Below, piece after piece: positions 8,430 through 17,080 of a stretch of 64,000 nucleotides of DNA. The stretch comes from Zymomonas mobilis subsp. pomaceae ATCC 29192 (lineage in GTDB: Bacteria; Pseudomonadota; Alphaproteobacteria; Sphingomonadales; Sphingomonadaceae): NCBI RefSeq assembly GCF_000218875.1, contig NC_015709.1, forward strand, positions 1,925,866-1,989,865. Direction: 5' to 3'. The notes under the pieces are model-generated. The model was not told where the DNA came from. It saw nothing but the letters and a program-made list of their open reading frames with translations, and did not search any database. A program made the translations under genes and the position numbers. The first letter of the stretch is position 1, and each line of letters opens with the position of its first letter.

Positions 8430-8921
8430 TTAGTCTTCAAATTTAACGGCGGTATCGCTGTTAAGTTGAATATATCCTTGGATGCCCATTTTACTGATAA
8501 GGCTTAACTGCGTTTTCAATCCATCAGCATGGACTTCTTCTTGCTTCAGGATAGAAGAAAGCAAATCGCGGGTACCAAAGTCTCCCACTTTTTCACAGCA
8601 TTCAATTGCCTTTTTATAGAGAGGAATGGCCGTATCCGCCTCTAGGGATAAATCCGCCTTGATGACTTCTTCGACATTTTCACCAATGCTGATATGCCCA
8701 ATATCCTGAAAATTAGGAAAACCTTCTAAAAACAAGAGGCGCTTTGCTAATTCATCGGCATGTTTCATCTCATCAATAGAGTTGGACCGCTCCAATTGAG
8801 CCAACTTATCCACACCCCAGTCTTCTAATACACGATAGTGCAAGAAATACTGATTGATAGAAGTAAGCTCACTTTTCAGGAGTTCGTTCAAATGAGTGAG
8901 AACGTCTTTATCACCTTTCAT
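8430..8921 (-). CDS. bfr: Bacterioferritin
   Basis: Iron-storage 24-mer with a di-iron ferroxidase centre and inter-subunit haem. Ligands are visible: Glu18, Glu51, His54, Glu94, Glu128 and His131, with Met52 as the haem ligand. Its 163 residues are close to the usual ~158. It lies 124 bases downstream of bfd on the same strand, the usual ferredoxin-bacterioferritin pairing, with its own terminator. Confidence 0.95.
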   Translation of the reverse strand: MKGDKDVLTHLNELLKSELTSINQYFLHYRVLEDWGVDKLAQLERSNSIDEMKHADELAKRLLFLEGFPNFQDIGHISIGENVEEVIKADLSLEADTAIPLYKKAIECCEKVGDFGTRDLLSSILKQEEVHADGLKTQLSLISKMGIQGYIQLNSDTAVKFED

Positions 8922-9045
8922 ACCACAATAATCCTTAGCTGTTTACAATTCATTTAGAATCATAAACGAAGCATAACCCTTTAGGTTGCAGAAATTATAG
9001 TGTTAATAAGATGATATCTCTGACAATAAATAATTGTAAGTCTGT

Positions 9046-9219
9046 TCAGACCATGCAATTCTGTTCATCAGAAATGATTTTATGGGCTGCTTTGCTGCAT
9101 TTACCGCAACAAGCTTTAACACCCATTTTTTTATAGGCTTGTCCAGGTGTCGCAGCCCCTTGTCGTGCTGCATCTTTTAAGGCATTATCACTAACCGTGT
9201 TGCAATGACAAATAATCAT
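9046..9219 (-). CDS. bfd: Bacterioferritin-associated ferredoxin Bfd
   Basis: A 57-residue ORF starting MIICHCNTVSD and containing KACCGKCSKAAHKII. The CHC near the start and the later CCGKC give the four cysteines of the BFD-type [2Fe-2S] fold. Bfd passes electrons to bacterioferritin to release stored iron. It lies just upstream of bfr on the same strand. A Fur-box-like sequence about 85 bases before the start suggests iron-responsive expression. Short length makes it easy to miss. Confidence 0.9.
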   Translation of the reverse strand: MIICHCNTVSDNALKDAARQGAATPGQAYKKMGVKACCGKCSKAAHKIISDEQNCMV

Positions 9220-9303
9220 CCAGCCTATCCTTAATTAAGAACCACCCTAACGGGACATAGTTTAGTAAGAACGTTGTCTAAGAAACATAGCATATTCTTA
9301 TTT

Positions 9304-9322
9304 GATAACAAGTATCATTATC
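9304..9322. promoter_or_regulatory. Fur box upstream of bfd
   Basis: GATAACAAGTATCATTATC matches the classical 19-base Fur consensus (GATAATGATAATCATTATC) at 15 of 19 positions. It sits in the divergent spacer between bfd and the phosphatase gene. Proximity to an iron-mobilisation gene and the nearby fur gene support it. The flanking spacer (9323-9480) is extremely AT-rich. Confidence 0.6.
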
Positions 9323-9505
9323 AATAAATTTAAATAAAAAATAAACGCCGCGTTATTTAGAAATTTAATTCTAAATTAAAAAATAATTTTATTTAAAAAT
9401 AATAATTTATAGTAATATATTTTTATATTATATAATTTTCTTGATTGCCACTATCTAAATAGAGGAAAAGAGTAAGGAAAGAACAGGCTATTTGCCGGAG
9501 GATCC

Positions 9506-10306
9506 ATGCATTCGCTTTATGATGCCGTTACATCTTTGATGTATGAAGTTGCTAATGATCTGTTAGTGCCGCGTTTTCGCCATCTCGCTCAGAGTGAAAT
9601 TGCCGAAAAAGAACCGGGTGATTATGTAACCGTTGTAGATAAAGAATCCGAAAAACGAATTACTGAACGACTGGCTACTTTTCTACCAGAAGCTTATATC
9701 GTGGGGGAAGAAGCCACCGCTGCAGATACGTCTTTATTGAAAAATTTGAAAAAAGGATTGGCTTGGACGGTCGATCCTTTGGATGGTACCGGCAATTATG
9801 CTGCCGGTAAAACACCTTATGCTATGATGATTGCTTTATTAGCTGATGGTATACCTCAGGCCGGCTGGATTCTGGATCCTGTGTCTGGACGGATGTGTCA
9901 TGCCGTCAAAAATGGTGGTGCTTTTATTGATAAAGAGCGTGTAACAACGCGTAGCACGGGACAAGCTATTCCGGTTGTTGCTTTATCGGCACGGGTTACA
10001 GAAGATAACCTGCATCCCGATTTTGACAAGCATCAACCTCTTAATCATGGCATCACGTTAGCGCCATCGCCATTATGCGCCGGAGAACAATATCCGCGTC
10101 TGGTATTGGGGCAAAATGATGCAGCCCTTTTCTGGCGTAGTTGGCCTTGGGATCATGCACCGGGTTCTTTGTTCTTAGAGGAAGCCGGGGGGAAACTCGC
10201 TCGCTTTGATGGATCTTCTTATTCTACTGCGGATTGTAGCCACGGAATGCTCGGTGCCAATTCACCTGAAATGTGGGATCGGGTAGCCGAAGCCTTATTA
10301 CGATAA
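9506..10306 (+). CDS. Inositol-monophosphatase-family phosphatase
   Basis: Mg-dependent sugar/inositol-phosphate phosphatase fold. Metal-site motifs are visible: IVGEEA near residue 66, WTVDPLDGTGNY near 87 and WPWDHAPGSLFLEEAGG near 212. The 266-residue length is normal. A good GGAGG site precedes the ATG. The substrate cannot be read from the sequence; SuhB-like, CysQ-like and histidinol-phosphatase (HisN) roles all occur in this family. Monocistronic, followed by a perfect inverted repeat. Confidence 0.85.
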   Translation: MHSLYDAVTSLMYEVANDLLVPRFRHLAQSEIAEKEPGDYVTVVDKESEKRITERLATFLPEAYIVGEEATAADTSLLKNLKKGLAWTVDPLDGTGNYAAGKTPYAMMIALLADGIPQAGWILDPVSGRMCHAVKNGGAFIDKERVTTRSTGQAIPVVALSARVTEDNLHPDFDKHQPLNHGITLAPSPLCAGEQYPRLVLGQNDAALFWRSWPWDHAPGSLFLEEAGGKLARFDGSSYSTADCSHGMLGANSPEMWDRVAEALLR

Positions 10307-10327
10307 AAAAGAACGCTTTACGCTTAG

Positions 10328-10365
10328 CGGTTGAGACAAATGTTATATTGATATTGTCTCAACCG
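10328..10365. terminator. Inverted repeat after the phosphatase gene
   Basis: Perfect 12-bp stem CGGTTGAGACAA/TTGTCTCAACCG with a 14-nt loop, 22 bases past the stop. No T-run follows, so it may act as a transcript-end stabiliser rather than a classical terminator. The rest of the spacer to 10685 is AT-rich with no gene seen. Confidence 0.45.
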
Positions 10366-10685
10366 TATATCGTTAATAGGCCAATATATTAATATGAGGT
10401 GGGCTTAAGCTAATAAAAACAGGCAAATTATTAAATAAATAAGTGTATTCTCTAAACGGCTTCATCCCTAAATATGCGCTAGATAGCCGCAAAGCTACTT
10501 AGGCAATATCTCTGAATAATTTGAGAATTACCCTTAAATATTCTCTTTATTTAATATAAAAACTATCTCGAAATATTACGTTTAACAAAATTTATAGCTT
10601 ACTAAGCCCGATCAAAAAGGTAATCCTCCTTCATAATAGGGTGCCATGATTGCGTTCATTTGGGACATGCTTTACCTAAAAGCCT

Positions 10686-12887
10686 ATGTCAAAAATTCTA
10701 ATGGGCGTACTTGCTGCTGTGATGATTCCTATATCTGCTTCGGCTGCTAACTTAACCTTGGACCGCATTTTTGCCAGTCCTTCTTTGTCGGGCCCCACGC
10801 CGCGCTCACTGGCTTTATCCCCTGATGGGCATTACGCAACTTTATTACGTCCAAGAGCGGATGATCTTAATCGTTATGATTTATGGGCGATTGATACCCG
10901 TAATGGTAAGAGTCGGATGCTCATCGATTCCAAAAAAGTGGGATCGGGCACAGAAATTTCTGAAGCAGAAAAAATGCGTCGTGAAAGAGCCAGAGTCGGC
11001 GGCACGTTGGGTATTGTAACCTATAACTGGTCACCGGATGGACATTCTATCTTAGTGCCGTTGGATGGCGATTTATATTTAGCGACTCTAAACGGATCCG
11101 TTCGGCGAATGACGGATACGCCGTCAACCGAGGTTGATGCCCAAGTTTCGGCCGCTGGGCATTATCTTTCCTTTGTACGCGATCAGAATTTATTCGTTAT
11201 CGATCTTAAAACAGGTCATGAATTAAAATTGAGTCATGATGGAGGGGATGCCTTAACTTGGGGCTCGGCAGAGTTTGTCGCGCAAGAAGAAATGGCGCGG
11301 AACAAAGGCCATTGGTGGGCACCCGATGACTCGCGTCTTGCGGTTGCACGGGTAGATGAAAGCAAAGTGCATATTGTTACGCGTGCAGCAATCGGGGCAG
11401 AGGGGACCAAAACCTATCAGCAACGTTATCCTGCGGCGGGAACCCCTAATGCCAAGGTTGATCTTTATCTGATGAATCCTGATGGTTCGGATAAAATCAA
11501 GGTCGATTTAGGGGATAATGACAATATCTATTTAGCGCGGGTTACTTGGGCACCCGATAGTAAGACACTTTATGTTCAACGGGAAAGTCGTGATCAACAA
11601 CATTTGGATGTGTTAAAGGTTGATGCGACGAATGGCCAATCTCGCGTTTTGTTTTCAGAGACCGCTAAAAGCTGGATTAATCTTAATGATGATTTACGCA
11701 TATTAAACGATGGTAGTTTAATATGGGCTTCTGAACGGAGCGGTTTCCGGCATCTCTATCGTTGGAAAGAGGGGCAGTGGACGACTTTAACGGAAGGGGA
11801 CTGGATGACACTGGGTGTCGTCGGTGTGAACCAGAAAAAAGGCCAACTCTACTTTTTAGCCAATAAATCAAACCCGCTAGAGCAGCATCTTTATAGTATT
11901 GACTACGAACACCCCAAAGATCCCACCCAACTGACTGAATCGGGTTGGTATAATACGGTGGTAATGGATAAAGAAGCCAACCATATTCTAATAAATCGTT
12001 CTAATGTTAATCAACCACCCCAAGTCTATCTCGCCGATACAAAAGGGCATCCTATCAGTTGGATAGAAGAAAATAAGCTGGATGCAAGGCATCCTTATAG
12101 TCCTTATCTTTCCCAACATGTTCAGCCTAAATTTGGCACCTTATCAGCAAATGACGGTACAACACTTTATTATAAGCTTTTGATGCCTAAAATGGAGCAG
12201 GATAAACAGTATCCTGTATTAGTTCAGGTCTATAATGGCCCTGATTTAGGGCGGCAGGTCTTGCAAGGATGGACGTCACCCTTACATCAGTATTTAGTTG
12301 CCAAAGGTTGGATCATTTTTTCAATTGATGGTCGTGGATCCCCTGGCCGCGGTAAGGCATTTGAAGATCATATTTATAAAGCAATGGGGACGGTCGAGGT
12401 CGAGGATCAATTAACGGGGCTTAGCTGGTTAAAGGCACAAAACTACGTCGATCCTAAACGGATTGCGGTATTTGGTTGGTCTTATGGCGGTTATATGGTG
12501 CAAAAATTGCTCCAAAAAGCGCCCGGACAGTATGCCGCGGGGGTCTCCGGCGCACCGGTCATTCGATGGGGACTTTATGATACGCATTATACCGAACGTT
12601 TTTTAGGCAATCCGGCTGTGGACCCGACGCCTTATGAAAAGTCTGATGCTTTGCCCGAGGCTTTAAAATTATCTGATCCGATGCTTCTTATTCATGGTAT
12701 GGCTGACGATAATGTCGTATTCGATAACTCTGTTGCCTTGATATCTAAATTACAAGAAGGCGATCGACCTTTTGAATTTATGGCTTATCCGGGTGAAACC
12801 CATCGGATCGCAGGTGAGAAAAAACAGTTGCATCTGTGGCATACGATTGAGAAATTTCTCGATAGAACAACAAAATATCGTCAGTAA
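10686..12887 (+). CDS. Exported S9-family (DPP IV-like) peptidase
   Basis: Serine peptidase likely removing X-Pro dipeptides in the periplasm. Residues 1-20 form a signal peptide (MSKILMGVLAAVMIPISASA). A beta-propeller region follows, then the alpha/beta-hydrolase domain. The nucleophile lies in GWSYGGYM near 598, the Asp in MADDNVVFDNS, and the His in GETHRI near the C-terminus. The 733-residue length is typical of bacterial DPP IV/S9B enzymes. The EE motif binding the substrate N-terminus is seen as QEEMARN near residue 202, supporting dipeptidyl-peptidase specificity. Confidence 0.9.
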   Translation: MSKILMGVLAAVMIPISASAANLTLDRIFASPSLSGPTPRSLALSPDGHYATLLRPRADDLNRYDLWAIDTRNGKSRMLIDSKKVGSGTEISEAEKMRRERARVGGTLGIVTYNWSPDGHSILVPLDGDLYLATLNGSVRRMTDTPSTEVDAQVSAAGHYLSFVRDQNLFVIDLKTGHELKLSHDGGDALTWGSAEFVAQEEMARNKGHWWAPDDSRLAVARVDESKVHIVTRAAIGAEGTKTYQQRYPAAGTPNAKVDLYLMNPDGSDKIKVDLGDNDNIYLARVTWAPDSKTLYVQRESRDQQHLDVLKVDATNGQSRVLFSETAKSWINLNDDLRILNDGSLIWASERSGFRHLYRWKEGQWTTLTEGDWMTLGVVGVNQKKGQLYFLANKSNPLEQHLYSIDYEHPKDPTQLTESGWYNTVVMDKEANHILINRSNVNQPPQVYLADTKGHPISWIEENKLDARHPYSPYLSQHVQPKFGTLSANDGTTLYYKLLMPKMEQDKQYPVLVQVYNGPDLGRQVLQGWTSPLHQYLVAKGWIIFSIDGRGSPGRGKAFEDHIYKAMGTVEVEDQLTGLSWLKAQNYVDPKRIAVFGWSYGGYMVQKLLQKAPGQYAAGVSGAPVIRWGLYDTHYTERFLGNPAVDPTPYEKSDALPEALKLSDPMLLIHGMADDNVVFDNSVALISKLQEGDRPFEFMAYPGETHRIAGEKKQLHLWHTIEKFLDRTTKYRQ

Positions 12888-12997
12888 AAGGTATAAATCC
12901 TTTTTTTGATATCAGTAATTCCATCCTTGATAAAATAATATAAAGGGTGATCGTCCAGATCAGATTAAGACTGATCGAGTGTAAATGGAGAATATTA

Positions 12998-14023
12998 ATG
13001 GGGTATCGGGTCGTAGTCGCAGGCGCTACCGGTAATGTCGGACGCGAAATGTTGGCGATCCTGTCCGAGCGTGAATTTCCGATTGATGATATTGCTGTTT
13101 TAGCATCAGCACGCAGTCAAGGAACGCCGATTGAATTCGGTGAGTCCGGTAAGGTGTTAAAAGTTCAGAATATCGAAAATTTTGATTGGACGGGCTGGGA
13201 TATAGCTTTGTTCGCCGTGGGATCTGAAGCGACAAAAAAATATGCACCGATCGCGGCAAAAGCTGGCTGTACCGTAATCGATAACTCTTCTCTTTTCCGG
13301 ATGGATCCGGACGTACCATTGATCGTGCCAGAAGTGAATCCTGAAGCGATTGATCAGTATAAGAAAAAGAATATCATCGCTAACCCGAACTGTTCTACTG
13401 CACAGTTGGTTGTTGCCCTAAAGCCATTGCATGATGCAGCAAAAATCAAGCGTGTCGTTGTAACAACCTATCAGTCCGTATCGGGTGCCGGTAAGGCCGG
13501 TATGGATGAATTGTTTGAACAGAGTCGCGCGATCTTTGTCGGCGATCCTATCGAGCCGAAAAAGTTTACCAAGCAAATTGCTTTTAATATTATTCCGCAT
13601 ATCGATGTTTTCCTTGATGATGGTTTCACCAAGGAAGAATGGAAGATGGTGGTTGAAACCAAAAAGATTCTCGATCCTAAAATCAAATTGGTCGCCACTT
13701 GTGCGCGGGTGCCTGTTTTTGTCAGCCATGCCGAAGCCGTTAATATTGAATTCGAGAATGAATTAACCGCTGATCAAGCCCGCGAAATTCTGAGAGAAGC
13801 GCCCGGTATCATGGTCGTCGATAAGCGCGAAGATGGGGGCTATATCACACCGGTTGAAGCCGTAGGTGATTTTGCGACTTATATCAGCCGTATTCGTGAA
13901 GATCCGACGGTTGAAAATGGTCTGGTAATCTGGGTAGTCTCGGATAACCTTCGTAAGGGTGCTGCCTTAAATGCGGTTCAGATTGCAGAATTACTCGGCC
14001 GCCGTCAGCTAAAAAAAGGTTAA
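12998..14023 (+). CDS. asd: Aspartate-semialdehyde dehydrogenase
   Basis: Reduces aspartyl phosphate to aspartate semialdehyde for Lys/DAP, Met and Thr synthesis. NADP-binding GATGNVGREML lies at the N-terminus, and the catalytic Cys132 lies in NPNCSTAQ. I chose ATG 12998 (341 residues), where the conserved MGYRVVVAGATG begins with GGAG upstream; an upstream in-frame start would add 17 non-conserved residues. A clear terminator follows. Confidence 0.95.
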   Translation: MGYRVVVAGATGNVGREMLAILSEREFPIDDIAVLASARSQGTPIEFGESGKVLKVQNIENFDWTGWDIALFAVGSEATKKYAPIAAKAGCTVIDNSSLFRMDPDVPLIVPEVNPEAIDQYKKKNIIANPNCSTAQLVVALKPLHDAAKIKRVVVTTYQSVSGAGKAGMDELFEQSRAIFVGDPIEPKKFTKQIAFNIIPHIDVFLDDGFTKEEWKMVVETKKILDPKIKLVATCARVPVFVSHAEAVNIEFENELTADQAREILREAPGIMVVDKREDGGYITPVEAVGDFATYISRIREDPTVENGLVIWVVSDNLRKGAALNAVQIAELLGRRQLKKG

Positions 14024-14070
14024 TATTATAGATATTTAGAATCTATAATTGACATCTTTTATAATATTAA

Positions 14071-14108
14071 AAAACGGATTATCCACAGTGGGGTAGTCCG
14101 TTTTTTTA
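14071..14108 (+). terminator. asd terminator
   Basis: 11-bp stem ACGGATTATCC/GGGTAGTCCGT with two G-U pairs on the + transcript, followed by seven Ts. Confidence 0.85.
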
Positions 14109-14249
14109 TACCTACTTTATGTCAAATTTTTTCAAAAATCAGCTCTCCCTTCCAGAAAACGCCTTCAGCTTCTCTTCATTTTGAAAAAGCCATAAAAGGG
14201 TAACGCCAAGATTCTGGAACCAGCCATAAAGGGACAGGATATAAAATTG

Positions 14250-15011
14250 ATGCCCGATCAGGTTACAACCACCTCTTTCACGACACAGGACGGTATTCAA
14301 TTAGCTTGGTATGAAATCGGAAAAGGGTATCCCATTATTCTATTACATGGGCTTTTTTCATCGGCCTTCATGAACTGGATTCGTCCCGGACATGCCGATC
14401 TTTTAGCGCAGGCAGGCTTTCGGGTAATCATGCCCGATTTAAGAGGCCATGGTAAAAGTGACCGTGCAAAATCGGATAAGGACTGGCCAAAAGATATTCT
14501 GATACGGGACAATGCCGATTTTATAGCGGCCTTAGAATTGAAATCCTTTGCTCTAGGGGGCTATTCGCTGGGGGCCCGTATCGCAACCCATCTTTGCCTC
14601 AAGGGATTACAGCCTGAAAAACTTATATTAGCCGGAATGGGACTCGAGGGCCTGACTACGGCGACCCAAAATCTTGATCTTTTTCAAAATGCTATAGTCC
14701 CCGATAATAAATTTCCGGTGGGATCGATTGAACGTTTTATTCAGAATTTTTTCTATCAAAGTGGCTGCAATAACCAAGCTATGTTATATTTATTAAGTAG
14801 CCAATCTTCGGTAGAAAAGCGTATGTTAACATCATTACTGATTAAAACATTGGTGATAACAGGCAATAAAGACTATTTTAACGGATCTGCTGCGGATTTA
14901 GTACAAACTTTGCCCCAAGCAGAGGCTTTATTGATCCTAGGGGATCATATGAGCGCAGTGATGCAACCCACTCTAGCAGAAGGAATCATCCATTTTATAA
15001 AAAATTCATAA
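14250..15011 (+). CDS. Alpha/beta-hydrolase
   Basis: Small cytosolic hydrolase or esterase of unknown substrate. Oxyanion-hole region is ILLHGLFSS near residue 31, and the nucleophile elbow is GYSLGA near 103. The DLRGHGKSD strand-4 motif is typical, and the late GDHMSAV supplies the His. The ATG at 14250 is preferred over the adjacent TTG. About 253 residues. Its 3' end faces a putative EcfG-driven antisense transcript from the phyR side. Confidence 0.85.
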   Translation: MPDQVTTTSFTTQDGIQLAWYEIGKGYPIILLHGLFSSAFMNWIRPGHADLLAQAGFRVIMPDLRGHGKSDRAKSDKDWPKDILIRDNADFIAALELKSFALGGYSLGARIATHLCLKGLQPEKLILAGMGLEGLTTATQNLDLFQNAIVPDNKFPVGSIERFIQNFFYQSGCNNQAMLYLLSSQSSVEKRMLTSLLIKTLVITGNKDYFNGSAADLVQTLPQAEALLILGDHMSAVMQPTLAEGIIHFIKNS

Positions 15012-15113
15012 TGGATATTTTTGCTCAAGTAATTTTCTGAAATTCAGAAATTGAACAAAATGCCCTTTTTTCAGGACCATATGAATTTTATAATCCTCAA
15101 CAGGGCGGTGCAT
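15006..15113 (-). ncRNA. Putative stress-induced antisense RNA or 35-residue ORF
   Basis: Starting 19 bases past the -10 of a perfect EcfG-type promoter, this minus-strand stretch contains a 35-codon ORF beginning MHRPVEDYKIHM and ending KLLEQKYPL. No Shine-Dalgarno is visible, so an sRNA overlapping the 3' end of the hydrolase gene is at least as likely. The peptide does not look like NepR. Support is promoter plus position only. Confidence 0.3.
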
Positions 15114-15131
15114 TTTTGCTAAGTTTGAAAT

Positions 15132-15157
15132 AACGATTCGTCAGCTGTTGCTGTTCC
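15132..15157 (-). promoter_or_regulatory. EcfG-type general stress promoter
   Basis: On the minus strand GGAAC (15157-15153), a 17-base spacer and CGTT (15135-15132) match the EcfG consensus exactly. It lies in the phyR upstream region but points away from phyR. Scanning both strands by eye I found no other GGAAC-N16/17-CGTT in the window. Confidence 0.6.
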
Positions 15158-15247
15158 TGAGTAGTGATATAGCTATTATTTAATATTTATTTATCACTTT
15201 CAAGGATACAGAATTTTAGTCTTTATTTTGCAGGAGTATTTATCTTT

Positions 15248-16036
15248 ATGCCGCTGGGACAGCAAATAGCGCCATATCTGCCTTTACTTCGCCGCTATGC
15301 GCGCGCTCTTTCTGGTGATCAAATCGCAGGCGATCGGTTGGTACGATCCACATTGGAAACCATTATTGCGGCACCCGAAGCCTTCCCTACAGATGTTGAT
15401 CCACGTCTTGGCCTTTATACGGTTTTTCATCGTCTATGGCAGCAACGCACGGAAACCTCTGCTTCTAATGCAGAAGAAGGTAAGGCAAGTATCGCTTTTG
15501 ATCGCTTATCCCCCATTACACCTCGTCCACGTCAGGCCTTGTTACTGACGGCAATGGAGGGTTTCTCTTCCAAAGAAGCGGCCTATCTTATTGGGGTTTC
15601 CGAATCTCAGATCAATCAATGGCTAGAAGAAGCCATCGCCGAGATTGACCGTCAGATTCACTGCCGTGTCTTGATTGTAGAAGATGAACCTATCATCGCC
15701 TTTGATATTGAAACGATAGTCCATGATTTAGGGCATGATATTGTTGGTGTGGCCACTACCCGTGATGAGGCCGTTTCACTAGCAAAAACCAACCCACCGG
15801 GATTGATCTTGTCCGATATTCAGTTAGCCGATGACAGTTCGGGTATTGATGCGGTGCAGGACATTCTAAAAGAAATCAATGTCCCCGTCATTTTTATTAC
15901 CGCCTTCCCGGAACGATTGTTAACGGGAGAACGTCCAGAGCCGACCTTTTTAATTACGAAGCCATTTCAAGTTGACACCATTAAGGCTACTATTGCGCAG
16001 GCTTTATTTTGTAATCCTTTGAGTCTAGCAGCTTAG
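15248..16036 (+). CDS. phyR: PhyR, general stress response anti-anti-sigma regulator
   Basis: Fusion of a degenerate sigma-like domain (residues ~1-135) and a receiver domain (139-255). When phosphorylated it sequesters NepR and frees EcfG. The receiver has VLIVEDEP at 141-148, phospho-acceptor Asp190 in LILSDIQL, Thr in FITAFP and Lys in LITKPF. The 262-residue length is typical. ecfG follows 99 bases downstream on the same strand, but no nepR ORF is visible between them. Confidence 0.95.
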   Translation: MPLGQQIAPYLPLLRRYARALSGDQIAGDRLVRSTLETIIAAPEAFPTDVDPRLGLYTVFHRLWQQRTETSASNAEEGKASIAFDRLSPITPRPRQALLLTAMEGFSSKEAAYLIGVSESQINQWLEEAIAEIDRQIHCRVLIVEDEPIIAFDIETIVHDLGHDIVGVATTRDEAVSLAKTNPPGLILSDIQLADDSSGIDAVQDILKEINVPVIFITAFPERLLTGERPEPTFLITKPFQVDTIKATIAQALFCNPLSLAA

Positions 16037-16135
16037 TATTTAAAATGCGCTTTGAAATAGAGATAAACCAAATAGGAATTATTTGAAAATCTATATCCAC
16101 AGGCCTGTATCTGAACGCTGCGACGGAGTAAAAAC

Positions 16136-16837
16136 ATGATCAAAAATCATGAGGAAGAAAAAAATTCTCCGGAAAATGTTTCAAATAAAGTGGCAAAGGG
16201 AGAGGTGAATTCTCAGAAAACAGGCACTGACGCCGCTATTGTTCCTGAGCACATCTCTTTGTCAGATGAGGACTTTCGTCTTCAACTTGCTGAAGTTATT
16301 CCGCATCTACGCGCCTTTGGGCGTTCGCTGTCCGGCAATCGTGAGACTGCTGATGATTTAGTTCAGGAAACTTTATTAAAAGCATGGGCTGCACGTGTTC
16401 GCTTTCAGGCGGGTACAAGCATGCGGGCATGGACATTCATTATTCTACGTAATTTGTTTCTTTCTCAAATGCGCCGCGCCCGTTTCCGAAGTGAATGGAA
16501 TGAAGAAGCGGCTGCCAAGCAGTTGGTCGTTCAGGCGGGACAAGATCAAAATATTGCGCTGGGTGACATCCAGCGCGCCTTAGGTCATTTGCCCACTTCC
16601 CAAAGAGAAGCGCTTATCCTGATTGGTGCAGGTGGTTTTTCCTATGAAGAAGCGGCCGAAATTTGTGATTGTGCTGTTGGCACTATCAAAAGTCGTGTGG
16701 CAAGAGGCCGGGCAGCTTTAGAAAAATTAGTAGAAGGCGAAACTTTATCAACGCGTCATAATTCAAAACAGGACTCGCAACGTTCTGCCCTTGATATGAT
16801 TATGGATGAAGTAAACGAGCTTAGTCACGGCCATTAA
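16136..16837 (+). CDS. ecfG: ECF sigma factor EcfG
   Basis: Directs RNA polymerase to general stress promoters (GGAAC-N16/17-CGTT). Region 2 is present as RETADDLVQETLLKAW and region 4 as LPTSQREALILIGAGGFSYEEAAEICDCAVGTIKSRVARGR. It has about 43 extra charged residues at the N-terminus (MIKNHEEEKNSPEN...), which do not resemble NepR. The CGGAGTAAAAAC leader gives a reasonable ribosome site. A strong terminator follows. Co-oriented with phyR, probably as one transcript. Confidence 0.93.
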   Translation: MIKNHEEEKNSPENVSNKVAKGEVNSQKTGTDAAIVPEHISLSDEDFRLQLAEVIPHLRAFGRSLSGNRETADDLVQETLLKAWAARVRFQAGTSMRAWTFIILRNLFLSQMRRARFRSEWNEEAAAKQLVVQAGQDQNIALGDIQRALGHLPTSQREALILIGAGGFSYEEAAEICDCAVGTIKSRVARGRAALEKLVEGETLSTRHNSKQDSQRSALDMIMDEVNELSHGH

Positions 16838-16888
16838 AATATTTATAGTAATATAATACCCTTCTTAATTTTCTCAAAAGTTATAAAG

Positions 16889-16926
16889 CGATCATTTAAA
16901 TGACAAAGAAATGATCGTTTTTTTTG
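16889..16926 (+). terminator. ecfG terminator
   Basis: 9-bp stem CGATCATTT/AAATGATCG with an 11-nt loop and a run of eight Ts. Confidence 0.85.
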
Positions 16927-17080
16927 TAATTAATTCTAAAAATAGACTCCGTTAGCCAAAATTTTAAGAGCTAGCGTGATTTGGACGCAGAAGCCTTTCT
17001 GTTCAACGTATAACCGCCCTTCGCCTCTTGCCGAATTTCTGTTTCTTAGTATCAAGAAAAGGCTCTAACTGGAGAAGGTA

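Noticed and set aside
9365..9379. TTAA-N7-TTAA, a perfect CtrA-box match between bfd and the phosphatase gene
   Set aside because: The surrounding 150 bases are nearly pure A/T, so the match is expected by chance, and neither neighbour is a typical CtrA target.
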